Source of the DNA: a beta proteobacterium AAP65
GTDB lineage: Bacteria > Pseudomonadota > Gammaproteobacteria > Burkholderiales > Burkholderiaceae_C
Reading direction: 5' to 3'
Length of the DNA: 64,000 nucleotides
Assembly (NCBI GenBank): GCA_001295865.1
Contig: LJHW01000008.1
Location: forward strand, 79,600-143,599
Both the position numbers and the translations under genes were made by a program. How positions within the stretch are numbered: position 1 is the first letter of the stretch; the number at the start of each line of letters is the position of its first letter. The notes below the pieces were generated by a model, which searched no databases, had not been told where the DNA came from, and worked only from the letters and a program-made list of their open reading frames with translations. This document shows positions 52,459 through 61,474 of this stretch, piece by piece.

Positions 52459-53997
52459 ATGTGCGGCATCGTCGGCGTCATCTCGCGCAACCCCGTCAAC
52501 CAGTTGATCTATGACGCGCTGCTGCTGCTGCAGCACCGCGGGCAGGACGCTGCCGGCATCGTCACCATGCTCGGCACGAAATGCTTCATGCACAAGGCGC
52601 GGGGCATGGTGCGCGACGTCTTCCGCACCCGCAACATGCGCGCGCTGCCCGGCAGCGTGGGCCTGGGCCAGGTGCGTTACCCCACGGCCGGCAATGCCTA
52701 CAGCGAAGAGGAGGCCCAGCCCTTCTATGTGAACGCGCCCTACGGCATCGTGCTGGTGCACAACGGCAACCTCACCAACGCGCAGGCGCTGAAGGCCGAG
52801 CTCTTCGACGTCGACCGCCGCCACATCAACACCGAGAGCGACACCGAGGTGCTGATCAACGTGCTGGCGCACGAGCTCGAGCAGGTGGCGCTGCGCTCCA
52901 GCGGCGGCTCGCTGCCGCTGACGCCCGACCTCATCTTCAAGGCCGTGGGCGCGGTGCACAAGCGCATCAAGGGCAGCTATGCCGTCATCGCGCTGATCGC
53001 CGGCCACGGGCTGCTGGCCTTCCGCGACCCGTATGGCATCCGTCCGCTGTGTTTCGGCGAGGGCCTGAACAATGAAGGCCAGCGCGACGTGATGGTGGCC
53101 AGTGAATCGGTGGCACTGGACGGCACCGGCCACACGCTCACGCGCGACGTGGCGCCAGGCGAGGCCATCTTCATCGACCTGGAAGGCCACATCCATGCCC
53201 GCCAGTGCGCCGAGAACCCGACACTGAACCCCTGCATCTTCGAGTACGTCTACCTGGCTCGGCCCGATTCGGTGATGGACGGCGTCTCGGTCTACCACGC
53301 CCGCCTGAACCTCGGCGAGACGCTGGCGCAGCGCGTGATCAACGCGATGCCGCCGACCGACATCGACGTCGTCATCCCCATCCCCGAGAGCAGCCGCCCC
53401 AGCGCCATGCAGCTGGCGCACCGCATCGGCAAGCCCTACCGCGAGGGCTTCGTGAAGAACCGCTACGTGGGCCGCACCTTCATCATGCCGGGGCAGGGCG
53501 TGCGCAAGAAAAGCGTGCGCCAGAAGCTCAATGCCATCGGCATGGAGTTCAAGGGCCGCAACGTGATGCTGGTGGACGACAGCATCGTGCGCGGCACCAC
53601 CAGCAAGGAAATTGTGCAGATGGCCCGCGAGGCCGGTGCCCGCAAGGTCTACATGGCCAGCGCCGCGCCGCCGGTGCGCTTCCCGAACGTCTACGGCATC
53701 GACATGCCGACAAAGGAAGAACTCATCGCCCACGGCCGCAGCGTGGAAGAGATCCGCCAGTACATCGGCGCCGATGCGCTGATCTACCAGGACGTCGATG
53801 CGATGAAGCGCGTGGTGGCGGCGCTCAACCCGAAGATCAAGACCTTCGAGGCGAGCTGCTTCGACGGCGTCTACATCACCGGTGACGTCACGGCCGAAGA
53901 CTTCGCCACCATGCAGGCGCAGCGCAAGCTGCAGTTCGACGAAGAAGACAGCAGCCGCTCACGCTTGGCGCTGCAGGGCGAAGAGGCCCCGCGATGA
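52459..53997 (+). CDS. purF: Amidophosphoribosyltransferase
   Basis: A 512-residue enzyme catalysing the first committed step of purine synthesis: PRPP plus glutamine to phosphoribosylamine. The N-terminal nucleophile is Cys2 ([11 protein letters not shown]), exposed after Met removal. The PRPP-binding motif is [18 protein letters not shown]. Glutaminase residues follow in [17 protein letters not shown] and LVHNGNLTN. The frame is open upstream, but the start must be at 52459 because Cys has to follow Met. The stop overlaps metZ by ATGA. Confidence 0.97.
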   Translation: MCGIVGVISRNPVNQLIYDALLLLQHRGQDAAGIVTMLGTKCFMHKARGMVRDVFRTRNMRALPGSVGLGQVRYPTAGNAYSEEEAQPFYVNAPYGIVLVHNGNLTNAQALKAELFDVDRRHINTESDTEVLINVLAHELEQVALRSSGGSLPLTPDLIFKAVGAVHKRIKGSYAVIALIAGHGLLAFRDPYGIRPLCFGEGLNNEGQRDVMVASESVALDGTGHTLTRDVAPGEAIFIDLEGHIHARQCAENPTLNPCIFEYVYLARPDSVMDGVSVYHARLNLGETLAQRVINAMPPTDIDVVIPIPESSRPSAMQLAHRIGKPYREGFVKNRYVGRTFIMPGQGVRKKSVRQKLNAIGMEFKGRNVMLVDDSIVRGTTSKEIVQMAREAGARKVYMASAAPPVRFPNVYGIDMPTKEELIAHGRSVEEIRQYIGADALIYQDVDAMKRVVAALNPKIKTFEASCFDGVYITGDVTAEDFATMQAQRKLQFDEEDSSRSRLALQGEEAPR

Positions 53998-55196
53998 GCA
54001 TCCCTCGCGTGAACCTGCCGGCCGACGCCCGGCTGGACACCCTGGCCGTACGCGAGGGCCTGCCGCCCACGCCCTGGGGCGAAAACAGCGAAGCGCTCTT
54101 CCTCACCAGCTCTTTCGTGCACCCCGACGCGGCCACCGCCGCGCGGCGTTTTGCCAACGAAGAAGAGGCCTTCGTCTACAGCCGCTTCTCCAACCCCACC
54201 GTCACGATGATGGAGCGGCGGCTGGCGGCGCTGGAGGGCACCGAGGCCTGCATCGGCACGGCCAGCGGCATGGCGGCCATCACGATGATCATCCTCGGCC
54301 TGCTGAAGGCCGGCGACCACGTGGTGTGCTCGCAGAGCACCTTCGGCTCGACCATCAAGCTCTTCCAGGACTTTGCGAAGTACGGCGTGGCGACCAGCTT
54401 CGTCTCGCAGACCGACGTGGCGGCCTGGAAGGCCGCCGTGCGGCACGAGACCAAACTGCTTTTCGCCGAGAGCCCCACCAACCCGCTGACCGAGGTGTGC
54501 GACATCCGCGCACTGGCCGACATCGCGCACGAGGCCGGCGCGCTGCTGGCGGTGGACAACTGCTTCTGCAGCCCCGCGCTGCAGCGCCCGGCCGAGATGG
54601 GCGCCGATCTGGTGATGCACAGCGGCACCAAATACCTCGATGGCCAGGGCCGCGTGATTGCGGGCGCCTTGTGTGGCAGCGAAGCGCTGATCACCGGCAA
54701 GTTCGTGCCGGTGATGCGCAGCGCCGGGCTGAGCCTCTCGCCCTTCAACGCCTGGGTGGTGCTGAAGGGCATGGAGACTCTGTCCATCCGCATGGAAGCG
54801 CAGAGCGCACGCGCGCTCAAGCTGGCGCAGTGGCTGGAACAGCAGCCGGCCGTGGAGCGTGTCTACTACCCCGGCCTGGCCTCGCACCCGCAGCACGAAC
54901 TGGCCATGCGCCAGCAGCGCGGCCTCGGCGGCGCGGTCTTGTCCTTCACCGTGAAGGGCGGCCGCGAAGGCGCCTGGGCGGTGTCGGACGCCACGCGCAT
55001 CTGCTCGGTCACGTCCAACCTGGGCGATACCAAGACCACCCTCACGCACCCTTCCACCACCTCGCACGGCCGGCTGTCGGAAGAACAGCGCCAGGCCGCC
55101 GGCATCACGCAGGGCCTGCTGCGTGTGGCCGTGGGGCTGGAAGACGTGCAAGACATCCAGAACGACCTGCTCACAGGTCTGTCCCAGCTCGCATGA
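53994..55196 (+). CDS. metZ: O-succinylhomoserine sulfhydrylase
   Basis: A 400-residue PLP-dependent Cys/Met-metabolism enzyme. It uses sulfide to turn O-succinylhomoserine into homocysteine (direct sulfhydrylation). Lys213 in [15 protein letters not shown] binds PLP. The opening [27 protein letters not shown] and the end [29 protein letters not shown] fit the MetZ group. Distinguishing MetZ from cystathionine synthase by sequence alone is not perfect, but the purF-metZ order is typical of MetZ. The stop overlaps gltX by ATGA. Confidence 0.92.
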   Translation: MSIPRVNLPADARLDTLAVREGLPPTPWGENSEALFLTSSFVHPDAATAARRFANEEEAFVYSRFSNPTVTMMERRLAALEGTEACIGTASGMAAITMIILGLLKAGDHVVCSQSTFGSTIKLFQDFAKYGVATSFVSQTDVAAWKAAVRHETKLLFAESPTNPLTEVCDIRALADIAHEAGALLAVDNCFCSPALQRPAEMGADLVMHSGTKYLDGQGRVIAGALCGSEALITGKFVPVMRSAGLSLSPFNAWVVLKGMETLSIRMEAQSARALKLAQWLEQQPAVERVYYPGLASHPQHELAMRQQRGLGGAVLSFTVKGGREGAWAVSDATRICSVTSNLGDTKTTLTHPSTTSHGRLSEEQRQAAGITQGLLRVAVGLEDVQDIQNDLLTGLSQLA

Positions 55197-56605
55197 CCCA
55201 CGCCCCGACCTCCACTGTCCGCACCCGCATCGCGCCTTCGCCCACGGGCTTTCTGCACCTGGGTACGGCGCGCACCGCGCTCTACTCCTGGGCCTACGCG
55301 CGCCATTTCGGCGGCGAGTTCGTGCTGCGCATCGAAGACACCGATGTGGCCCGCTCCACGGAAGACAGCGTGCAGCAGATCCTCGCCAGCATGGCCTGGC
55401 TGGGCCTGCAGTACGACGAAGGCCCGATCTACCAGATGCAGCGCCTGGAGCGCTACCACGCGGTGGTCGAGCAGATGATCGCGGCCGGCACCGCCTACCG
55501 TTGTTATGCCTCGCCCGAAGAACTCGACGCGATGCGCGAGGCCCAGCGTGCGCGCGGCGAGAAGACGCGCTACGACGGCCGCTGGCGCCCCGCGCCCGGC
55601 AAGGTGCTGCCGCCCGTGCCTGAGGGCGTGAAGCCCGTGGTGCGCTTCGCCAACCCGGCCTTGGGCCACGTGCAGTGGGACGACCTGGTGAAGGGCCCCA
55701 TCAGCATCAGCAACGAAGAGATCGACGACCTCATCATCCTGCGCCCCGATGGTGTGCCCACCTACAACTTCGCGGTGGTGGTCGACGACTTCGACATGCG
55801 CATCAGCCACGTCTTCCGCGGCGACGAGCACATCAACAACACGCCCTGGCAGATCAACATCTGGCGCGCCATCGCGGGCGAGGCGCCGCTGCCGCGCTAC
55901 GGCCACTGCCCCATCATCCTGGGCGACGACGGCCTGAAGCTCAGCAAGCGTCGCGGCGCGGTGAGCGTCACGGCCTACGAAGAAGCCGGCTATCTGCCCG
56001 AGGCCATGCTGAACTACCTGGCCCGCCTGGGCTGGAGCCACGGCGACGACGAACTCTTCAGCCGTGAGCAGATGGTGCAGTGGTTCGACGGCAGCCACCT
56101 GGCCAAGAGCCCGGCGCAATGGGACCCGGCCAAGCTGGCCTGGGTGAACGCGCACTACATGAAGACCGCGGCCGACGAGCGCCTGGCCGGCCTGCTGCAA
56201 GGCCAGCTCGCGCGGCGTGGCATCGCCACCGACGACCTGCCGCTGCTGGCCCGCGCCAGTGCGCTGTTCAAGGACCGCTGCAGCACCGTGGTCGAGCTGG
56301 CCGACTGGGCGGCGATGCTTTTCGGGCCGGTGTCACCGACCGCCGACGATCTGGCCACGCACCTCACCGATGCCGTGAAGCCGGCGCTGGCCACCTTCGC
56401 GGAAAAGCTGGCCACGGCGGCTTGGGACAAGGCGGGCATCGCCGCGGCGATGAAAGAAGCGCTGACCGTGCACCAACTGAAGATGCCGCAGTTCGCGCCA
56501 GCCGTGCGCGTGCTGGTGTGCGGCCGCGCACAAACGCCCTCGGTCGACGCCGTGCTGGCGCTCTTCCCGAGAGAAGTTGTGCGAGACCGCTTGCAGAGTC
56601 ATTGA
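55193..56605 (+). CDS. gltX: Glutamate--tRNA ligase
   Basis: A 470-residue class I synthetase that charges tRNA-Glu. It has the HIGH-type motif in [16 protein letters not shown] and the KMSKS-type motif in GLKLSKRRG. The zinc-binding cysteine cluster of E. coli GltX is degraded: only Cys104 remains in RCYASPEEL (Ala at the position of the second Cys), and the later Cys-x-His is GRWRPA. The protein is therefore likely zinc-free, as in some other bacteria. It overlaps metZ by ATGA. A tRNA-Glu gene lies about 200 nt downstream, with a likely tRNA promoter overlapping the 3' end of gltX. Confidence 0.97.
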   Translation: MTHAPTSTVRTRIAPSPTGFLHLGTARTALYSWAYARHFGGEFVLRIEDTDVARSTEDSVQQILASMAWLGLQYDEGPIYQMQRLERYHAVVEQMIAAGTAYRCYASPEELDAMREAQRARGEKTRYDGRWRPAPGKVLPPVPEGVKPVVRFANPALGHVQWDDLVKGPISISNEEIDDLIILRPDGVPTYNFAVVVDDFDMRISHVFRGDEHINNTPWQINIWRAIAGEAPLPRYGHCPIILGDDGLKLSKRRGAVSVTAYEEAGYLPEAMLNYLARLGWSHGDDELFSREQMVQWFDGSHLAKSPAQWDPAKLAWVNAHYMKTAADERLAGLLQGQLARRGIATDDLPLLARASALFKDRCSTVVELADWAAMLFGPVSPTADDLATHLTDAVKPALATFAEKLATAAWDKAGIAAAMKEALTVHQLKMPQFAPAVRVLVCGRAQTPSVDAVLALFPREVVRDRLQSH

Positions 56606-56620
56606 AAAGTGTTCTAGAAT
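56591..56620 (+). promoter_or_regulatory. Candidate tRNA-cluster promoter
   Basis: TTGCAG (56591-56596) and TAGAAT (56615-56620) are spaced by 18 nt and overlap the end of gltX. The -10 matches 5/6 of the consensus. The position 73 nt upstream of tRNA-Ala suits a stable-RNA promoter. A TTGAAA at 56602 is nearby but badly spaced. Confidence 0.5.
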
Positions 56621-56692
56621 CTAAGACTCGCTTGAACAGCACTGATGACTGAGCAGCGCAGCAGCACAAACTGCAGCAAAGCAAAGGTTACG

Positions 56693-56768
<76 letters not shown>

Positions 56769-56812
56769 ATCAAGCGCTGTTCAAGAGAGAAGGTGGCAAC
56801 ACCAAGGTTCAC

Positions 56813-56888
56813 GTCCCCTTCGTCTAGAGGCCTAGGACACGACCCTTTCACGGTTGTAACAGGGGTTCGAATCCCCTAGGGGACGCCA
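56813..56888 (+). tRNA. tRNA-Glu(TTC)
   Basis: A 76-nt tRNA with encoded CCA. The acceptor stem pairs GTCCCCT with AGGGGAC. The anticodon loop is CTTTCAC, with anticodon TTC at 56847-56849. The T-arm AGGGGTTCGAATCCCCT is perfect. It is 44 nt after tRNA-Ala and close to gltX, whose product charges it. Confidence 0.97.
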
Positions 56889-56966
56889 ACTTCGGTTGGC
56901 CCCGAACGCAAGTTCGGCAAGCCTGGCAGGGCTTGGGTCGAAAGACCGCAACGCTGCTTACCGCGT

Positions 56967-57043
56967 GGAGTGGTAGTTCAGTTGGTTAGAATACCGGCCT
57001 GTCACGCCGGGGGTCGCGGGTTCGAGTCCCGTCCACTCCGCCA
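56967..57043 (+). tRNA. tRNA-Asp(GTC)
   Basis: A 77-nt tRNA with encoded CCA. The acceptor stem pairs GGAGTGG with CCACTCC. The anticodon arm CCGGCCTGTCACGCCGG carries GTC at 57001-57003. The T-arm CGGGTTCGAGTCCCG is canonical. It is the last tRNA of the cluster; a terminator follows 8 nt later. Confidence 0.97.
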
Positions 57044-57051
57044 AGTCTTTG

Positions 57052-57090
57052 AAAGCCGCCCTGGGTTCTGCCCTCGGCGGCTTTTTCTTT
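57052..57090 (+). terminator. Intrinsic terminator of the tRNA cluster
   Basis: AAAGCCGCC and GGCGGCTTT form a 9-bp stem around a 15-nt loop, followed by a T-rich tail TTTTTCTTT. It is 8 nt after tRNA-Asp, so it ends the tRNA transcript. Confidence 0.88.
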
Positions 57091-57235
57091 GCCCCGGCTG
57101 GGCGGCTGCCGCGCAACGCGGTGTGCCATGGGGCCAAGGGCGTGCTCAAGAGCGGGGCGAGGGGGTCGATAACAGTCCCTGGACGGTCTGGAAAGACCGC
57201 CTGCCATCTGCCCACCTGCGCCCCATCGCCCCTCC

Positions 57236-58501
57236 ATGCTGAAGAAGATCGCCGTCGATCAACTGCGCCTCGGCATGCACCTGCACAAGCTCGAAGGCCG
57301 GTGGATGGACCACCCCTTCTGGAAAACGCGCTTCGTGCTGACCAGCGCCGAAGATCTGGCGCAGCTGCGTGCCAGCCCGGTGCGTGAGTGCTGGATCGAC
57401 ACCGCGCAGGGTCTGGACGTGGCCACGCCGGTCGATGACAGCGCGCCGCCGGCAGCACCCACTCCCGCCTTGCACGTCACAGCACTGGCAGCGCCGCCGC
57501 TCGTGACACGCGCGCCACCGATGACCGACACCGGCCCGCGCTCGATGAAAGACGAGCTCCGCCAGGCGGCCGCCATCTGCGACCGTGGACGCGAGGCCGT
57601 GGTGGCGATGTTCGGCGAGGCCCGCATGGGCCGCGCCATCGATGCCGAAAGCTGCCTGCCACTGGTCGATGAAATCTCGGGGTCGGTGCTGCGCAACCCG
57701 GGTGCCCTGGTCAGCCTGGCGCGCTTGAAGACCCAGGACGACTACAGCTACATGCACTCGGTGGCGGTCTGTGCCCTGATGGTGGCGCTGGGCCGGCAGA
57801 TGGGCCTGAGCGACGATGAATGCCGCGTCATCGGCCTGGCGGGCCTGGTGCACGACATCGGCAAGGCCCTGATGCCGTTGGAGGTGCTGAACAAGCCGGC
57901 GCGGCTGACCGATGCCGAGTTCGCCGTCATGCGCTCGCACCCCGTGCGTGGGCATGAACTGCTGCTGGAGGGGCAGGGCGCCACGGCCGAGATGCTGGAC
58001 GTGGTGCTGCACCACCACGAACGCCCGGACGGCAAGGGCTACCCGCACCAGCTCAGCGGCGAGCGCTTGTCGCGCGTGGCGCGCATGGGGGCCATCTGCG
58101 ACGTGTACGACGCCATCACCTCCAACCGCCACTACAAATCGGGCTGGGACCCTGCGGAGTCGATCGCGCAGATGGCCTCGTGGAAGGGCCAGTTCGACGA
58201 GACGCTCTTCGCGGCCTTCGTGCAGAGCCTGGGCATCTTCCCGACAGGCTCGCTGGTGCGTCTGCAATCGGGCAAGCTGGCCGTGGTGGTGGAACAAAAC
58301 GCCGGCAAGCTGGTGGCGCCTGTGGTCAAGACCTTCTACTCGACGAAGTCGCAGATGCGCATCACGCCCGAGCGCATCGACCTGGCGCGCCCGGGCTGCG
58401 CCGACCGCATCGTCGGCCGGCAGCCGCAGGACGCGGCCAGCTTCCCGGGGCTGGACGAGCTCTGGGCCGACCCCGAGGCGCTGCGCCGCCGCGGGCGCTG
58501 A
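57236..58501 (+). CDS. HD-GYP domain protein with N-terminal DUF3391-like region
   Basis: A 421-residue predicted c-di-GMP phosphodiesterase. The N-terminal part (about 1-130) has MLKKIAVDQLRLGMHLHKLEGRWMDHPFW, the DUF3391 pattern. The HD-GYP domain (about 160-340) has the metal-binding His206-Asp207 in LVHDIGKALMPLEVLNKPA and the specific HHHERPDGKGYP (about residues 259-270). All catalytic signatures are present, so cleavage of c-di-GMP is likely. Soluble, no membrane segment. It would lower c-di-GMP and favour motility over attachment. Its own promoter is not obvious in the 145 nt after the tRNA terminator. Confidence 0.93.
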   Translation: MLKKIAVDQLRLGMHLHKLEGRWMDHPFWKTRFVLTSAEDLAQLRASPVRECWIDTAQGLDVATPVDDSAPPAAPTPALHVTALAAPPLVTRAPPMTDTGPRSMKDELRQAAAICDRGREAVVAMFGEARMGRAIDAESCLPLVDEISGSVLRNPGALVSLARLKTQDDYSYMHSVAVCALMVALGRQMGLSDDECRVIGLAGLVHDIGKALMPLEVLNKPARLTDAEFAVMRSHPVRGHELLLEGQGATAEMLDVVLHHHERPDGKGYPHQLSGERLSRVARMGAICDVYDAITSNRHYKSGWDPAESIAQMASWKGQFDETLFAAFVQSLGIFPTGSLVRLQSGKLAVVVEQNAGKLVAPVVKTFYSTKSQMRITPERIDLARPGCADRIVGRQPQDAASFPGLDELWADPEALRRRGR

Positions 58502-58598
58502 AGTCCGCCAGCCGGCCCTGGCCGCCACGGGCGCGCGGGGCCTTCTCTACACTCGTGGCCCAGGGCGCACGGCGCCCATGCGCTGACGAGGACACGAG

Positions 58599-60182
58599 AT
58601 GAAGACCCTAAGCCTGCTGGCCCTGCTGCTGCCCTTGCTGGCAGCCCTGCCGGCCACGGCCCAGACCCTGCGCTGGGCCAGCCAGGGCGATGCGATGACG
58701 ATGGACCCGCATTCGCAGAACGAGACCCTGACCAACAGCATGAACGGCCAGGTCTACGAGACGCTGGTCACGCGCGACCGCCAGCTCAACCTGGTGCCCG
58801 GCCTGGCCACGGCCTGGCAGCAGATCAGCCCGACCACCTGGCGCTTCACGCTGCGCAGCGGCGTGAAGTTCCACGACGGCGCGCCCTTCTCCGCCGAAGA
58901 CGTGGTGTTTTCCATCCAACGCGCGCAACTGCCCACCTCCAACGTGGCCGTGTATGCCAACGCGCTGGGCGCGCCCAAGGCCCTCGACGCGCTGACGGTG
59001 GAGTTCCGCACGCCACGCGTCAACCCGGTCTTCCTGCAGCAGCTGGGCACCATCTTCATCATGAACAAGGCGTGGTGCGAGAAGCACCGCGTGGCCAAGC
59101 CGCTGGACTTCAAGAACCGGGAAGAGAGCCACGCCTCCTTCAATGCCAACGGCACCGGGCCCTTCATGCTGGACAAACGCCAGCCGGGCACGCGCACCAC
59201 CTACAAACGTTTCGCCGGCTGGTGGGGCGAGCGCGAAGGTCGCCGCACGGGCAACGTGCAGGAGATCGTGTTCAACAGCATCGCCAACGACGCCACGCGC
59301 CTGGCGGCGCTGGTCTCGGGCGAGATCGACTTCGTCATCGACCCCGCGCCGCGCGACGTGCCGCGCCTGCGTCGCACCGCGGGCGTGAAGGTGGTCGAGG
59401 GCCCGGAGAACCGCGCGCTCTTCATCGGTATGGACCAGTCGCGCGACGAACTGCTCTACAGCAGCGTGAAGGGCAAGAACCCCTTCAAGGACATCCGTGT
59501 GCGCCAGGCGCTGTACCACGCCATCGACATCGAGACGCTGCGCACCAAGCTGATGAACGGCCTGGCCGTGCCCACCGGCAGCCCGCTGCCCAGCCCGCTG
59601 GGCCACTACAACGACCCCGAGTTCGAAAAGCGCCTGCCTTTTGACCTGGCACGCGCGCGTGCGCTGATGGCCGAGGCCGGGTATGCCGACGGCTTCGAGG
59701 TCACCATCGATTGCCCGAACAACCGCTACGTCAACGACGAGGAGATCTGCATCTCGCTGTCCTCGATGTGGGCGCAGATCAAGGTCAAGCTGCGCGTGAA
59801 CGCACAGCCGCGGGCCTTGTGGTTCCCGAAGATGGAACGCGGCGACACCAGCCTCTACATCCTGGGCTGGGGCGGTTCGGTGACGGACGCCGAGACCACC
59901 ATCACCCCCGTGATGCGCGCCCCCGGCCCGCAAGGCCAGGGCTACTACAACTGGGGCCGCGTGAAGAACGAGAAGTTCGAGCAGCTGGCCGCGGCCTCCA
60001 GCATCGAACCCGACCCGAAAAAGCGCGAAGGCCTGATCAAGGCCGCGCTGCGCGAGTACCGCGACCAGGTGCACGTGATTCCGCTGCACCGCCAGGTCAT
60101 CCCCTGGGCGGCGCGCAACAAGGTCGAGGTGGTGCACCGCGCCGACAACTGGCTGGAAGTGGCCTGGGTCACGGTGAAGTGA
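58599..60182 (+). CDS. Periplasmic substrate-binding protein of a peptide/nickel-type ABC transporter
   Basis: A 527-residue exported protein of the SBP_bac_5 (DppA/OppA) family. The signal peptide is MKTLSLLALLLPLLAALPA, cleaved near TAQ. The mature protein begins with QTLRWASQGDAMTMDPHSQNETLTNSM and has WRFTLRSGVKFHDGAPFSAEDVVFSI, the SBP5 family signature. Other regions are DIRVRQALYHAIDIETLRTKLM and DTSLYILGWGGSVTDAET. Such proteins capture oligopeptides, nickel or opines for an ABC importer. The permease and ATPase genes are not adjacent, so it is an orphan binding protein here. The ligand is unknown. Confidence 0.92.
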   Translation: MKTLSLLALLLPLLAALPATAQTLRWASQGDAMTMDPHSQNETLTNSMNGQVYETLVTRDRQLNLVPGLATAWQQISPTTWRFTLRSGVKFHDGAPFSAEDVVFSIQRAQLPTSNVAVYANALGAPKALDALTVEFRTPRVNPVFLQQLGTIFIMNKAWCEKHRVAKPLDFKNREESHASFNANGTGPFMLDKRQPGTRTTYKRFAGWWGEREGRRTGNVQEIVFNSIANDATRLAALVSGEIDFVIDPAPRDVPRLRRTAGVKVVEGPENRALFIGMDQSRDELLYSSVKGKNPFKDIRVRQALYHAIDIETLRTKLMNGLAVPTGSPLPSPLGHYNDPEFEKRLPFDLARARALMAEAGYADGFEVTIDCPNNRYVNDEEICISLSSMWAQIKVKLRVNAQPRALWFPKMERGDTSLYILGWGGSVTDAETTITPVMRAPGPQGQGYYNWGRVKNEKFEQLAAASSIEPDPKKREGLIKAALREYRDQVHVIPLHRQVIPWAARNKVEVVHRADNWLEVAWVTVK

Positions 60183-60206
60183 AGCCCGGCCCGCGCTGAC
60201 GCGGCT

Positions 60207-60638
60207 TCAGCGCATCGCGCGGCGCCGCACGGCCTCGATGTAGGCGGGCCCGTCGGGCGGCAGGCCGCTGCGCTGGCTGGCCCAGATCATCTCGCCCAGG
60301 CACTCCATCACTTCGTGGTGGGCCTCGTGCAGCGAGTTGCGTTTGGCCGCCAGCAGCTGCACCGCCTGGCGGATGCCGGTGGGCTGGTCGATGGCCGTCT
60401 GCTCGTGGATGCTCAAGTGCATGCTCAGGTGCAGGAAGGGGTTGCTGCGGCCGTCTTCCACCGAGTACTGCGCGGCCAGCGCGGCGGCCTCGTCGGCCAG
60501 CTCGGCGTGGTACTCGGGGTGTTCGGCGATCCAGCGCGAGGCGATGTCTTCCATGGGGTCGAGCGGGCGGCCGTCGCGCTGCTTGGCGTAGGCGGCGCAG
60601 AAGAAGCGCCGCACGTCGGACTGGGAGGGCTGGAACAT
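60207..60638 (-). CDS. DUF1841 family protein
   Basis: A 143-residue cytoplasmic protein of the DUF1841 family, found in betaproteobacteria and gammaproteobacteria without known function. Family segments are MFQPSQSDVRRFFCAAYAKQRDGRPLDPMEDIASRWIAEHPEYH, NPFLHLSMHLSIHEQTAIDQPTGIRQAV and EAHHEVMECLGEMIWASQRSGLPPD. The His residues in HLSMHLSIHEQ suggest a metal-binding or catalytic site, which is an inference. The reading frame extends to 60719, but the ATG at 60638 gives the family N-terminus. It is convergent with the preceding transporter-type gene (24 nt) and divergent from the TSUP gene. Confidence 0.87.
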   Translation of the reverse strand: MFQPSQSDVRRFFCAAYAKQRDGRPLDPMEDIASRWIAEHPEYHAELADEAAALAAQYSVEDGRSNPFLHLSMHLSIHEQTAIDQPTGIRQAVQLLAAKRNSLHEAHHEVMECLGEMIWASQRSGLPPDGPAYIEAVRRRAMR

Positions 60639-60645
60639 CGCAGAA

Positions 60646-61458
60646 TTGTCGCCCCTGGCCCGCGTGCCATCACCGGGCCCTGGCGCCGCACCGGCCTTGC
60701 TTGAAAACCTGCCCGTCATCCACGACCCGTGGTTCTACGCGGTGGCCGTGCCCGCGGTCTTCATCACCGGTTTGTCGAAGAGCGGTTTTGCCGGCGGCTT
60801 CGGTTCGCTCGCCACGCCGATGATGGCGCTGACGCTGCCCGTGCCCCAGGCCGCGGCCATCATGCTGCCGCTGCTGCTGGCCATGGACGCCACCGGCCTG
60901 CAGCAGATGTGGAACGAGCGCAACCGCGCGCTGGTGCGGCGCCTCGTGCCCTGGGCGCTGCTGGGCACCGTGGTGGGCACGCTGCTCTTCGGCGTGCTCT
61001 CGGCCAAGGCTGTGGCCGGCCTGGTGGGTGCGCTGACGCTGGCTTTCCTGGCGCAGCGGCTGCTGTTTCCGCCGCGTGCGGGCGGGCCGCCGGCGCCGCA
61101 CTGGGTGGGTTCGGGTTGTGCCGTGGTTTCGGGTTTCACCAGTTTCGTGGCGCATGCCGGCGGGCCGCCCATCAGCGCCTACACGCTGCCGCTGAAATTG
61201 CCGCCGCGTGAACTGGCGGCCACGATGGCGGTGTTTTTCGGTGCGGTGAACCTCTCGAAGATCTTGCCCTACGCCTGGCTGGGGCTGATCGATCTGCGCA
61301 ACATGGCCACGGCCCTGGTGCTGCTGCCGCTGGCGCCGCTGGGGGTGTGGGTGGGCGTCTGGCTGACGCGGCGGGTGAGTGCGGCGCTGTTCTACCGGCT
61401 GGCGTATGCCGGCATGTTGCTCACCGGAGTGAAGCTGCTCTGGGACGGGCTGCGCTGA
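60646..61458 (+). CDS. TauE/SafE (TSUP) family membrane transporter
   Basis: A membrane protein of up to 270 residues with about seven helices, matching the TSUP family of sulfite/sulfonate/organic-anion exporters (PWFYAVAVPAVFITGLSKSGFAGGFGSLATPMMALTLP; SGFTSFVAHAGGPPISAYTLPLKLPP). The start is uncertain: TTG at 60646, GTG at 60664 and TTG at 60697 are all in frame and none has a good ribosome-binding site. The 60646 start leaves only 7 nt from the divergent DUF1841 gene, so a later start is likely. The substrate is not identifiable, although sulfur compounds are common for the family. Confidence 0.88.
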   Translation: MSPLARVPSPGPGAAPALLENLPVIHDPWFYAVAVPAVFITGLSKSGFAGGFGSLATPMMALTLPVPQAAAIMLPLLLAMDATGLQQMWNERNRALVRRLVPWALLGTVVGTLLFGVLSAKAVAGLVGALTLAFLAQRLLFPPRAGGPPAPHWVGSGCAVVSGFTSFVAHAGGPPISAYTLPLKLPPRELAATMAVFFGAVNLSKILPYAWLGLIDLRNMATALVLLPLAPLGVWVGVWLTRRVSAALFYRLAYAGMLLTGVKLLWDGLR

Positions 61459-61474
61459 GGCGCGGCCCGCGTTG

